The position numbers and the translations under genes are program-made. This document shows, piece by piece, positions 11,401 through 22,100 of a stretch of DNA of 64,000 nt (within the stretch, counting starts at the first letter, position 1; each line of letters begins with the position of its first letter). Under the pieces are notes generated by a model. That model saw only the letters and a program-made list of their open reading frames with translations, did no database searches and was not told the DNA's origin. The stretch is from Diaporthe sp. PMI_573 (lineage: Eukaryota; Ascomycota; Sordariomycetes; Diaporthales; Diaporthaceae): assembly GCA_021399435.1 (NCBI GenBank), contig JAJTUP010000002.1, forward strand, positions 1 through 64,000. Reading direction: 5' to 3'.

Positions 11401-13430
11401 AATCCATTACGGAGACGTGCCCCAAAAATTCCCACTGGAGAAGAGCATCTCCGCAGCGGCTCCCAACAATGACCGTTCTGAGGGAAGAGGTAAAATGACC
11501 AGCTCACTGCCTTACTACGTCAAGTCACTCATGAGCATATCGTTTCTCTTTTACTGTTTGCTCATCTTGTTCCAGACCGCCTGCCGTGTAATCCAGCCAC
11601 TGTGGCTCAGATTCTGGACGAATGCTAACGCAAGGAACCCAAACGAGGACCCAGGTAAATGGGTTGGGGTCTATGTTATGTTCTCTGTCTTGAACCTGGG
11701 GGGTCTGATCACTCAATTCTGGTGCGTCACTCACTGCATATCCGCTTGGGTAATTCAACTCCGGGCAACAACTGAGTGTCTGTGTGCGACAGTATTTTCC
11801 TGCTCCGCATTGTACCAAGGTCGGCAAAGTCACTTCACTGGGAAGTCTTGAAGGTGGCCATGGCGTGAGTGAATTCCTGGAGCACGACGAACACGATAGA
11901 TACCCGGGCTGATTGCAGATAGTGCTCCTATGTCGTACTTCGTCTCGACCGATGTGGGCGTACTTGTCAACCGATTCAGCCAGGACATGACCCTGGTCGA
12001 CTTTCCCCTCCCGGTGGCTCTGAATCAGTTCTCAGAACGTGTGTTGATCATCCTCATTGCTAGACGCAACGTGCAAGTTTGAATACTAACACAACGAATC
12101 AGAGGCCATCGGCGCGGTAGGCGAGCTCATTCTAATATGTGTTTCGTCCGGCTATCTCGCTGCCATCATCCCTGTCCTCTTCGTAGTGCTGTTCTTGATA
12201 CAGCGATTCTACCTCCGCACCTCAAGACAACTACGCCTTCTCGACCTCGAGCTCAAGTCACCTGTATACTCCTTTTTCATCTCGTCCTTTTCGGGCCTGG
12301 CCACGATCAGGGCCTTCTCCTGGTCGGAAAGATCGTACCAACAACACCTGGAACGCCTCGACACCTCCCAGCGACCATTCTATCTCCTTTACTCGATCCA
12401 GCGCTGGCTCATGCTCGTGCTCGAACTAACCGTAGCAGGGATCTGCGTGCTGCTGGTTGGGCTCTCGGTCGCGATCCGCGATAGGATCGACCCGGGTCTC
12501 CTCGGCGTGGCCTTGAGCAACGTGACGACCTTCAGCACCACGATAACGCAAGTGATAGTTTACTGGACGGACCTTGAGACCTCTCTAGGCGCCATAACGC
12601 GCATCCGGGAATTCACTGGCTCGACGCCCCAAGAAGAGCAGCCCTCCTCCTCCTCCGACGAGGATGACAGTCAACACAATAACAAATCCCCCGCAGCACC
12701 AGCAACCAATTGGCCCAGCCGCGGCGCAATCGCTATATCGGGCCTTCGTGCCTGTTACGGAACCCGTCAGGTCCTGAGCGGCATCGACCTGACCATAGAG
12801 GCGGGCCAGAAGGTCGCCGTATGCGGGCGCAGCGGTTCTGGCAAGTCGACACTGCTAGCGCTGCTGCTCCGTCTCTACGAGGCAGACGCGGGCACGGTTT
12901 CCATAGACGGCGTCGATACGGCGACTCTCCCGGTCAGGATGCTGCGCGAGCGCCTCGCCGCACTGCCGCAGGACCCGCTGCTGTTGGCTGGGTCCGTGCG
13001 GTATAATCTCGATCCCACGGGGCAATGTGGCGATGACGAGATGTTGGATGCGCTTCGGAAGGCGGGGATTGGTAGTTTGGTTGAGGAAAAGGGCGGGCTG
13101 GATACTGAGTTTGATCCTGACTGGTTCAGTGCTGGGCAGAAACAGCTGTTTTGTCTCGCGAGGGTTATGTTGCGGTCGAGCCGCGTTCTGCTGCTCGATG
13201 AGGCTACCAGCAGTCTTGATCACCGCACAGATGACCTGATCCAGCGCCTTATCAGAAAGGAATTTGCCGGATGGACGGTAGTTGTGGTTGCGCATCGGCT
13301 GAAGACCGTGGCCGACTTTGACAAGGTCGTCGTGCTCCAGGGAGGAAAGGTGGCTGAGTTTGATAATCCCCAGACTCTTCTCAAGAAGAGGGGCTTATTT
13401 AGGAACTTGTGGGATCTGCAGGAGTCATAG
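8485..13430 (+). CDS. ABCC-type (MRP-like) multidrug exporter
   Basis: A full-length ABC transporter of class C with about nine small introns, roughly 1,400 residues. Exon 1 (8485-8694) begins the extra N-terminal membrane domain TMD0. Two membrane domains and two nucleotide-binding domains follow. NBD1 has Walker A GPIASGKST near 10,640, signature LSGGQKAR (10,910), then an intron and Walker B VVIMDDVMKGLD. The Asp in place of the catalytic Glu is normal for class C NBD1. NBD2 has GRSGSGKST (12,830), FSAGQKQLFCLAR and VLLLDEATSSLD (13,190). The NBD2 signature FSAGQ departs from LSGGQ, as is common in fungal ABCC proteins. Members export conjugates, toxins or secondary metabolites at the vacuolar or plasma membrane. 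It could serve the adjacent laccase/propeller genes or the polyketide cluster. Confidence 0.9.
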
Positions 13431-14122
13431 GAAGAGTTGGATACTCAAAGTACGGGAGCACTGCATAACTATCAACCGCCCTGGCATTGTACCTTGTACA
13501 GTAGGTTCTTTTGAAATCACAAGCTTCCAAAGTTTGTTCAGTCTCATGGTGACAGGAGCGGTTCCTAATCCAACGCAACTGATCTTAAATCCAAAGCCCG
13601 GTCACCAGATTTGCTTGAACATGAGTCCTAAGATGATACCGGGCCCGCCTCGCACAATGGCCGGGATGCTCAGAGTTCACCGCAAGAGTGCGTAAGAGCT
13701 CGCTGCAAACCGGGGCTGATCAAACGACATAAACCTTTTCATGGGTGGACGGCAGATCAACAAAGGCAATCACTTGCCTTTTTGTCTGTCATCGCGTCGG
13801 CATGTCAAAGTGTGAATTTGTATACTTCATAATTACATCCCAACTACATGTCATCATAACAATGCCTTGAGTGACTTATCAACTCCCAACAAGTATGCAA
13901 ATTGCAAGTGATCATAAGCACATCCAGTCTATACCATGCTATATGAGATTGTTCTATAGACCCTCACAATTGATGATGGAGGAAACTCCCACAAGCATGC
14001 TTGCAACAAACTAAAACCGAATCCTCAGCTGCTAGTAAAATGCCCCTGGACCCTAATGATTCAAAGAGACCAATTAATCCGCGGACAACACTCATTTCAT
14101 GTTCCCGGCAGTACAAGCTGGA
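13431..14122. other. Convergent intergenic region
   Basis: The 3' ends of the ABC transporter (+) and the propeller gene (-) face each other across ~690 bp. The stretch is AT-rich toward 13,800-14,050. No coding sequence or notable repeat is seen. Confidence 0.5.
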
Positions 14123-15235
14123 TTAGAAACAGGCGGTGTCAACCGCAGCGACCTTCCCAGGCTCAGTGGCGGTTTGATTCAGACCCAGTCCAGCCCCGAA
14201 CACGCCGCCGTTGGTCACAACGTAAAGTGTGTCGCGATCAGAGGGGCTCCTCCCAAAGGCTGCGCCGACGCCTCCGTTAAGAGCGTTGCTGTTTGGTGCG
14301 CCGGCGGCCACCACAGGCTCTTGGAAACCACCTCGGCCGTCTGGCCGCACCGCCACCACCATGTTGCCGGGCCCACCAGACGTGACCCATACCGTGCCAT
14401 CCTTGCCAATGGTGAAGTCGTCGATGAATACGGGGGACACGTCTGTCAGGTTGGCCACTAACTCGGCATGTTGTTGCTCGGGTGCCGCCTCCGAGCCACA
14501 ATTTTCCAGGTCCAGAGGCAGGCGGTACACGGACTTGAGGTCGCTGTTGGTAAAGTACAGGTAATCGTCCTGACCCACGCGCAGTCCGTTGATGCCCATC
14601 TGCGTAAAGTTGTATGCTTCGGCCATCTCGGGCGTCTGCGCGAAAACGGTGGTGCCGCCGGTGGTGATGTCAATGGCCCATACCAACGATGCGTACATGT
14701 CGGCCACCAACACCGTATCGGGCTGACCCGGCAGGGCCGCAATGCCATCCGGCCCGATAGTACTGTTGGGCAATAAAGGTACGACCTCGGTCACGATCGG
14801 GTCGGCGTCGTCGCCATTGTTGTAATCAAATGTATATAGCCTCACCGTTCCCGGAACGGCCTCAAAACTGCCCGTGAAATTTTCGGCCAAGACAGCGTAG
14901 ACCTCGGGCTGGATTTCGGCGATGCCCAAGATGGTGCCAAGAGGGTTAAATGAGTATACCAGGGAGAGCTCGGGCTGTGGTGACGTGGGGTTGGCAAGCT
15001 GGTACAGGGCGACGGGGTGGACAGGGTTATTGATATCCTCGTCTACGATCAGGAGGAGGTCACCGTTAGGACGGACCGCCAGGTTCTCGATCCACGTGTC
15101 CGTGTCGAACTGGTAGACGTCCCTGACGGGGAGCGGCAGCGTGGCGCCTGAGCAGTTCCGGGGCGAGCAGGGCCCCGCCGCGACAGCAAGTGCAGCCGTG
15201 ACGGCAATGGAAAAAAGCCTTGTTCCAAGACCCAT
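14123..15235 (-). CDS. Secreted six-bladed beta-propeller protein (SMP-30/hetero-Diels-Alderase-like)
   Basis: A single-exon 370-residue protein. Residues 1-20 form a classic signal peptide (MGLGTRLFSIAVTAALAVAA). The rest has the repeating rhythm of an SMP-30/gluconolactonase/NHL propeller: WIENLAVRPNGDLLLI, TILGIAEIQPEVYAVLAE, GPDGIAALPGQPDTVLVADM, GINGLRVGQDDYLYFTNSDLKSVYRLPL, FIDDFTIGKDGTVWVTS, DTLYVVTNGG. Several N-glycosylation sequons are present. This fungal family includes the secreted hetero-Diels-Alderases of tropolone-sesquiterpene pathways (EupF, AsR5); it also includes many uncharacterised members, so the catalytic role is only a hypothesis. It shares a ~790-bp divergent promoter with the laccase, which suggests joint expression and extracellular or secretory-pathway action on an oxidised phenol. 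Confidence 0.8.
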   Translation of the reverse strand: MGLGTRLFSIAVTAALAVAAGPCSPRNCSGATLPLPVRDVYQFDTDTWIENLAVRPNGDLLLIVDEDINNPVHPVALYQLANPTSPQPELSLVYSFNPLGTILGIAEIQPEVYAVLAENFTGSFEAVPGTVRLYTFDYNNGDDADPIVTEVVPLLPNSTIGPDGIAALPGQPDTVLVADMYASLVWAIDITTGGTTVFAQTPEMAEAYNFTQMGINGLRVGQDDYLYFTNSDLKSVYRLPLDLENCGSEAAPEQQHAELVANLTDVSPVFIDDFTIGKDGTVWVTSGGPGNMVVAVRPDGRGGFQEPVVAAGAPNSNALNGGVGAAFGRSPSDRDTLYVVTNGGVFGAGLGLNQTATEPGKVAAVDTACF

Positions 15236-16021
15236 GGTGAGTGATTGTGTTGGGTGAGTGGTGAACTAGTGCAAACGAACATCTGAGGTAGAGAGATGCG
15301 ATTGTTGGCGAATTCAAACTCAGCTGTCGAAAGCCGATATTTATTGTTAGATACTAGCCGTCCTCGACCTGTCAGCCAAAAAACATAATATCATATTCGT
15401 CAACTTTGGCTCGGTTTAAGTTCCGAAGACGATATGAGATGCTGCTCATTCCGGATGATTGTTCAAGGCGGGCGCGTGCCATTCGGTGTTGTAATTCAAA
15501 AACCCACCGAACGGTCCAAATTCTAGGAGCTGAGCCCGAATGGGTATCTCGTAAGCATAGGATGGTGTAGCGTGGACGAGGCCGATAGCTGCTGACATTG
15601 CACTCTCCTCCGACTTTTGGTCTCCGATGCAACGGTCCGAAAAGAAACCTCGGGTCACCGACACAGTCTATGTGAAAGTCACATTCGGTTGCTTCAGGTT
15701 AACGTTGAGAGCCCCTAAACACATGCGAGAGAAGGGTCCTGGACCCTCGGGTCTCTATCTTCCTACGAGGTCTAGGCCTCACGGATTCTGAGCTACTTGG
15801 CCTCCGGAAGAAGGATTGTATGGTGGGCTTGCACCAAAACGAAGGATTGTACCGACGACGCCACTATAGTCCAAAGGAGGTAGTCTTCCTCCCAAGATAG
15901 ATGTATGGCGAACAAGGCCAATAGCCTGTCAAATTTGATCATAAATATCACTCTAATCCGGATGCAAGCAAGACACACTGCTTGAAAGCCACAAGTTCAA
16001 TGCAGAAGATCCGTCGTTGCA
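15236..16021. promoter_or_regulatory. Divergent promoter of propeller protein and laccase
   Basis: About 790 bp between two head-to-head genes for secreted proteins. A TATA-like TATTTATTG stretch lies near 15,338 for the minus-strand gene. Several TCCGA or CCGGA triplet elements occur (15,449, 15,607, 15,958), but no clean palindrome. Small ORFs here are not supported. Confidence 0.45.
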
Positions 16022-18289
16022 ATGAGTTGGTTCACAACAAGGGTCCACTTCCTGCTGGCGCTGTCCGTGGCCTTACTGGGTGCATGTGCTCATGGGCGAC
16101 ACAGCGTTCGCCAGTCCCCCGGGCAGTCCTCGTCAATTGTGTGTCAGTACAGCGATGAGTGGGAGTCGTGTAACACTCCGACTACCAGAGACTGCTGGAT
16201 TCGGAAGAGCAGTAGCCGGAACCAAACACAGGGACCTTCGCAATTTGACATCTTGATTGACTGTGAGGAGCCTCTTGATTCATCCTTAATGCAATGCATA
16301 CGTCACTCGCTGACCCCTGCATAGATGAAGAGGTATACCCCCCTGGAGTGACAAGGGAGTACTGGCTCGAGGTTGGAGAGAACGCGCAGGTGGGTAGTAC
16401 GAATTCGATTCAGTTTTACAATACGCTTACTTGTTGCAGCTGGCACCTGATGGCCACCTCAAGACGCATGGACAGTACTTCAATGGCACCTATCCAGGGC
16501 CCTTGATTGAGGCCTGCTGGGGCGATGAAATCATTGTGCATGTCACGAACAGTGGCCATTTCGGTGAGCGTGCTCCTCGAGGAATGATCTGGAAGACCCC
16601 CCTTCAATCTAACCTGGACTTATCTGAAACAGGAAATGGCACTACCATCCACTGGCATGGCCTCTTCCAGCGCAACACAAACCAGATGGACGGCGTAAAT
16701 GGTGTTACGCAGTGCCCAATCGCTCCGGGTGAGTCCCTCTTGACACTGACAGATCTTGTCGCCGAGTGTACTAATAGAATCAGGTGAAACATTTTCTTAC
16801 AAATTTCGGGCTACCCAGTACGGACACACCTGGTATCACAGTCACTACTCAATGCAGTATGCCGATGGTGTCGTCGGCCCGCTCGTGATCCACGGCCCAT
16901 CTAGCGACGATTGGGACATTGACCTTGGCCCCGTATTGCTTACAGATTGGACCCAAGACACTGCCTTCAATGGGTTTACCACTATGGAGATGCCTGGTAA
17001 AGCGTTTTATGTCGACAGTGTTTTGGTCAACGGCCATGGGCACTACAACTGCAGCGGTACTCCTGGGAATGATTGCCCCGGATCATACTGGGAGACGGGC
17101 TTCACTTCCGGCAAGAAGCACCGTATACAACTCGTGAATACCGGCTTCAATTACCCACTCATCTTTTCCATCGACGACCACAACCTCACCGTCATAGCCA
17201 ACGATCTGGTGGCCGTCGAGCCCTTCACTGTACCGTCAATTACGATCAGCCCGGGTCAGCGATACACGGTTATAGTTGAGGCAAAACAGGCTTGCGACCA
17301 CGATGGCAACTACTGGATCCGTACCGGCATCGAGTGCGGCGGCTGGCAGCCAGCCTCTGCCACCGACAATAGGACGGCCATCGTCCACTACTATGACGCC
17401 GAACATATCGGGTTTCCATCTATAGACCGGCCGATGCCGTTCCAAGCGACATGCCTGGACATGCCTGCCCACCTGCTTCAACCAAAGGTTCCGTGGCAGG
17501 TCGACGCACACGCAGCCAGTATTGTCCACTATAACGCTACAAAAGAGGTGAACTTGACCACGAACCTTGGCCCACCCAGGTACAACCATTGGACTCTAGG
17601 CGGCGTGCCCATGTGGCTCGACTTTGGCAAGCCGACTATCCTAAACCCTGACTATTCACTAGACAACGTTAACTACGTTGTTACACAAGGCAGGTCCCCA
17701 ACTGCACCACGGCCCCATCAGCGTGGCACATGGCCTTCGTTGAATTCTTTCTTGTAAATCATTTGGCTAATCACCTCTCATAGAGGAATACGATGGGGGT
17801 TTCGTGTACCTAATTATCGACGCCAATCCACTCCTCCCGTAGGTTGGATGCTCGCGCAGCAGTCTTCTTCATGGTTCCCCAATAATTACTGGCCCAATGC
17901 TGACGATGTCAACATCTAGATCAAGCCATCCAATACATCTTCACGGTACCGACGTCGCGGTCTTAGCACAACAGACCGTGCCCTGGGACCCGGTGACAGG
18001 TCCCAGCTTCTTCAACTACGACAACCCGCCCCGGCGCGACACAGTGTTGCTACCGCATGGCGGCTTCATAGCCCTCGCATTCCGGCCCACTAACCCGGGC
18101 GCCTGGCTGATGCACTGCCACATTGCCTCGCACGCGAGCTCGGGGCTGGCGGCTCAAATCCTGATCCGCAACGGCAACGAGTCCCTAACTGAACACCTGG
18201 GTGATCTTGAAGTGGTCAGAGAGGGTTGTCGGACTTGGTCTGAATCGTCTCTTTCTACGACCTTCCACCAGGATGACTCTGGGGTCTGA
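16022..18289 (+). CDS. Laccase / multicopper oxidase
   Basis: A secreted three-domain multicopper oxidase that oxidises phenols with reduction of O2 to water. The N-terminus ([25 protein letters not shown]) is a signal peptide. All four copper motifs are present across at least six exons: HWHG (about 16,650), WYHSH (16,830), HPIHLHG (17,930) and HCHIASH (18,113, with the type-1 Cys). The first intron (16,263-16,324) joins FDILIDY to [16 protein letters not shown] in phase. Further introns lie near 16,390-16,435, 16,565-16,630, 16,730-16,783, 17,690-17,785 and 17,840-17,920; these were placed approximately. Many NxS/T sites are present. Pigment-cluster laccases often couple phenols or naphthols. 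Its head-to-head partner is the propeller protein. It lies just outside the PKS and may belong to the same cluster. Confidence 0.9.
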
Positions 18290-19178
18290 TTGAAGGAAGT
18301 GCTTTGGGGAATATTGTAGTGTGGATGCGATAGGTAATGTCAAAGATGTGGTCAATTCTGTTCCGCTGTACTTTGGGTTAAGTGGGCTTCAGCAATACAT
18401 AGTATTAGATGGTATGCTGTTGTGATTATAATGCAATTCCTCAAACGTGAAATCATAAGTGAAAAGCATTTACAACCTGCTGCCACTTAGCCTGAAAGAT
18501 GGAGGGAATGCTTTTTATGAAGTATATATTCCTTGGTCGCACTTACAATCCGCCTCTGTTCCGTTCTCAGTCTTGTTCCGAGTGCATTCCGAGGGCTATG
18601 CATGTCACTTTGGAAACCTTCCCAGGCTGCAATTGTATCTGTACTCACCCTGGGACCTTTTGAAATTCCAAGATAAAATTATCTTAGACACACACACACG
18701 CGCGCACACACACACGCGCACACACACACGCGCACACACACATACAGCAAAAGAGGACAGGGGTGGGGGCAGAAAAGAAAGAACCAATTCATGACCTCGC
18801 TATCCGAGTGTATCTAGTTGAAGTGCGACCAAGTCTATTTACTGCAATCAATGACACGAGAGGGATGTCTTCAACCAGAAAATCGTGACCCTGCTGTTTA
18901 AAGATAGCCCGTACAGAAGATCGCACTACCTCGCAGCAGCTCAACGTAGTACGCGAAGCTCGTATCAGACATGTGTGGCTTCATTCAAGGTGAATTAGAC
19001 AGCATTTATCACGAAAAAAATCATCAGGAGTATGTTAATGAAACTATATTTCGAAATAGCTATAGTTTGCTGAAACTTGAACTTGATAAGAAATCTATTC
19101 AATTCTATCTCCATAAAATCCAATCTCAACTTCACCATTGCTCCTTATTTAGAATACCTTGAACCCTTGAGCGGTAAT
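18290..19178. other. Convergent intergenic region with microsatellite
   Basis: About 890 bp between the 3' ends of the laccase (+) and the PKS (-). It holds the alternating purine-pyrimidine tract described separately and is AT-rich from 18,990 to 19,150. No gene is supported; ORFs over the repeat simply translate it. Confidence 0.55.
18687..18746. repeat. (CA)n/(CG)n microsatellite, Z-DNA prone
   Basis: A run of about 60 bp of almost uninterrupted alternating purine-pyrimidine, made of CA dinucleotides interspersed with short CGCG blocks at regular spacing. It is immediately preceded by a perfect 7-bp-arm inverted repeat (AAGATAAAATTATCTT, 18,670-18,685). Confidence 0.9.
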
Positions 19179-22100
19179 CTAGTACAGGAAACCCATCGCC
19201 TTCCAAGACGCCACGTACTTCCTCACCACATCCTCCCCGACCGGCCCTGCAGCGGCAAGGGCGGGCGAGTCCTTACAAGCCTTGGACAGGTCGAGAAGCA
19301 GGCCGCCGCAAGACATGCGTCGGAAGTGGAACTCGAGAAAGTCAATCAGGCGGGCTGCCGGGTTGTCTGTCTCGGGGGCCAAACACGAGCGGCGGACCCG
19401 GGCCACCCAGTCGTCGAAGGGGATGATGTTTGACTGGGGGATGTCGAGCTCGGCTGCCAGCATCTGTACCATCTCACTCCATGGCTGCTGGACGGGATTG
19501 TCAATGTGGTAGATTGGCTGTGGCCGGGTGGGCAGCAGTAAGAGCTCCGAGAGGGCCGCAGCCATGTCATTGACGGGGCACCAGGTGAGGTTCTGTGGGA
19601 CATTAGGTGGTTAGCTAGGCTGTCTTTGCGGCACTAACAATATCAAATTCATGGATATCGCTTACCCCTTCAAGCCGAGGGAGAACCTTCAAGTTCTTAG
19701 ACGACTTGACCATGAAACAAAAGTGTTCCACTGGATTCCAATACCCGCTAGTCTTGGAGCCGGCGACCTGGCCGAGCCTGGCTGACATGACGTGGAAGTT
19801 CTCCGGGTAACGGTGGAGAGTCTCGTCCAGGATTCGTTCGCACGTGTACTTGGAATCGCAGTAGCCGTTCGGCAGCACCGAACGAGGCTCCATGCGCTCC
19901 TCGGGAACTCTGGTCTCACCACTCCACAGGGGGTAATGGCCCACGACGCCGATAGATGATATGAGCTGGAAGTTGATCTTCTGCTGGTGTGCGGAGCGGA
20001 TCGCTGCGGCGTTGCCCGCGAGATCGATCAGGTTCCGAAGCGTCTGGAACGCTCCCTCGAAGCCCTTGATAGGCCGGTTGCCGCTCATGGGCCAGGCGTT
20101 GTGGAGGATGCTCGTGACCTGCGTGGAGAGGGCCGCGTAATATTCCCTGTCCAGGCCGAGGCGTGGCTTGGAGCTGTCCGTCTCGATGTAGCGGAGCTTG
20201 GCCCTGGCCTCCTCGCTGATGGTCACGCCCCTGGATGCCATTGCTTCAAGTTGCCGGTCTTCAGGGGTAACGGCAGCGCTGGATCCTTGTCGGTTGAGAC
20301 AGAACACGGCTCCGACGTCTCCCCTTTCTGCAAACTCCTTGACCAGATGGGTCCCGAGGCTCCCCGTGGCGCCCGTGATGAGCACGCCTTGCGACTTTCC
20401 GCCCTGAACGGACGACCCAGCAGTGGTTGAGGCCACCGTGGGGAGCTCAAAGCCGGCGCTGAACTTTTTCACGTAAGCTGCGATGTCCTTTTCCCGCTGG
20501 GGCAGATTTGCCCAGGGTTCGGCAGCCTTTGGGGTGATGGGAGGCAATAGAGGGAGCCGGTCTTGCGGTTGGCCGGAAGCCATGGCAACGATGACTCTCT
20601 GGATCTTGCTCTCAGGCAAAGCTCCTTCGGTCCAGTCGACATGGCCGAAACCAGCACCATGCATGGCCTTCTCCCAGCCCTCAGGACCAATAATGGCGTG
20701 CTTCCGCCCATCGTCAAACAGCCACCATCCCTCCAACAGGCCGAAGATGGTGTCGACGAAGGGGACAATCTCAGTCATTTCCAGCATCATCAGGAAGCCA
20801 TCGGGACGCAGAGCGTGATGGATATTGGCGCCTGTCTTCACAAGATCACGCGTTGCATGCACCGCGTTGCTAGCGACGACAATGTGCTGGGTGCCCAGGA
20901 GCTCGGCTGGCACAGGCTTCTCCATGTCGTGGGCCATGAACTTCATGAAGCGGTACTTGCCAAACTGCTTCTTGGCAGCGCCGACCATCGAAGGCGAGAG
21001 ATCGGTAAAGGTGTACTCGACATGGACCTGCAGGCGCTCCAGCAGAGGCGCCAGGAACAGCGTGGTGCCGCCCGTTCCTGCTCCCAGTTCAAGAATTTTC
21101 AGCGGTCCTTGGTCGGCTGGCAGTGCGGAGATTATGCCCTCGACAGTGTCGGCCATCTGCTGATAGTTCAGCTTGTTGAACACATGGTCGCAGTACAAGC
21201 CGGCCACCAAGGCGCGGCCCTCGTCACTGCCGAAGATGATCTTGATGCCATCCGTCTTGGCCTCCAGCACGTCGGCCAGCCTGGACCCGGCATAGTACGT
21301 GAGCTTCTGCGACGTGCTCCAGTCTGGATACTGACGGACGAGATCTTGCAGCAGTGCCGCGCTGGATTTCTTAGGTGGCGATATCGCCGTGCGGAGGTGT
21401 TCCCCGCTGGCCGTGGTATCGATCAGCCGGGCCTCGTGTTCGAGCAAGTTATACAGGTACTCGACAAGCCTCTGGTGCTGCGGCGCATACTTGATGCGAG
21501 GCACCACCTGGCCCGGCTTGGCGGTCCGGATCGACACGCCGAGTTTGTCGAAGGCCTCGAGGGTTAGGGCAATGCAGAGCTGATTCGACTTGGGGGTAAT
21601 AACATTGGCAAACGTGTCGAGCTTGTAATCACGGATCATCTGATCGGTACAACGCTTGGCCTTGCCAAAGGACTCCAGGACCGCCCCCTTAGGCAAGGTC
21701 AGCTCGTCCACATCGTCGCCAATAGAGGATGGGGGAGTTGAAATGCCAGTGGACTGAGGACCCGATGAATCCTCGAGCGGCCTGTGGTCCTTGCTGTCTG
21801 ATTCGGAATCGTCGTCCTCTTCTTCCGACTCTTCCTCATCCTCTTCCTCCTGGCCATCAACGGTGATTCCCAGGGCGGATATCACACAGTCGACGAAAGA
21901 GGGGAAGTCAAAGGCCTCCATCAGCTTCTCGGGTGACAAGGTGCACTTCATGGCGGTCTCGGCCTCACGCGCCAGTTCCATTCCCATTAGTGAGTCGATA
22001 CCAATGTCGGCGAGCATGGTATCCTCGGAGATGTCTGCGGGCTCGACGCCTGCGACATTGGCGAGCAGGTTGCGCACCTCCTTCTTGATGTCGGCCTTGG

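Noticed and set aside
18459..18794. Open frames reading through the CA/CG microsatellite
   Set aside because: The translation is mostly Thr-His-Arg or Val-Cys repeats of the dinucleotide tract, not a protein.
19179..19639. A thioesterase/Claisen cyclase end on the PKS
   Set aside because: The C-terminus continues the GATGSLG...YxxxK reductase domain and lacks a GxSxG serine hydrolase motif, so reductive release is called.
20563..21567. 334-codon open frame on the plus strand inside the PKS, and a similar 362-codon one at 22,210-23,298
   Set aside because: Both are antisense to strongly conserved CMeT and PT coding sequence, lack any domain pattern and arise from GC-biased codons on the real strand.
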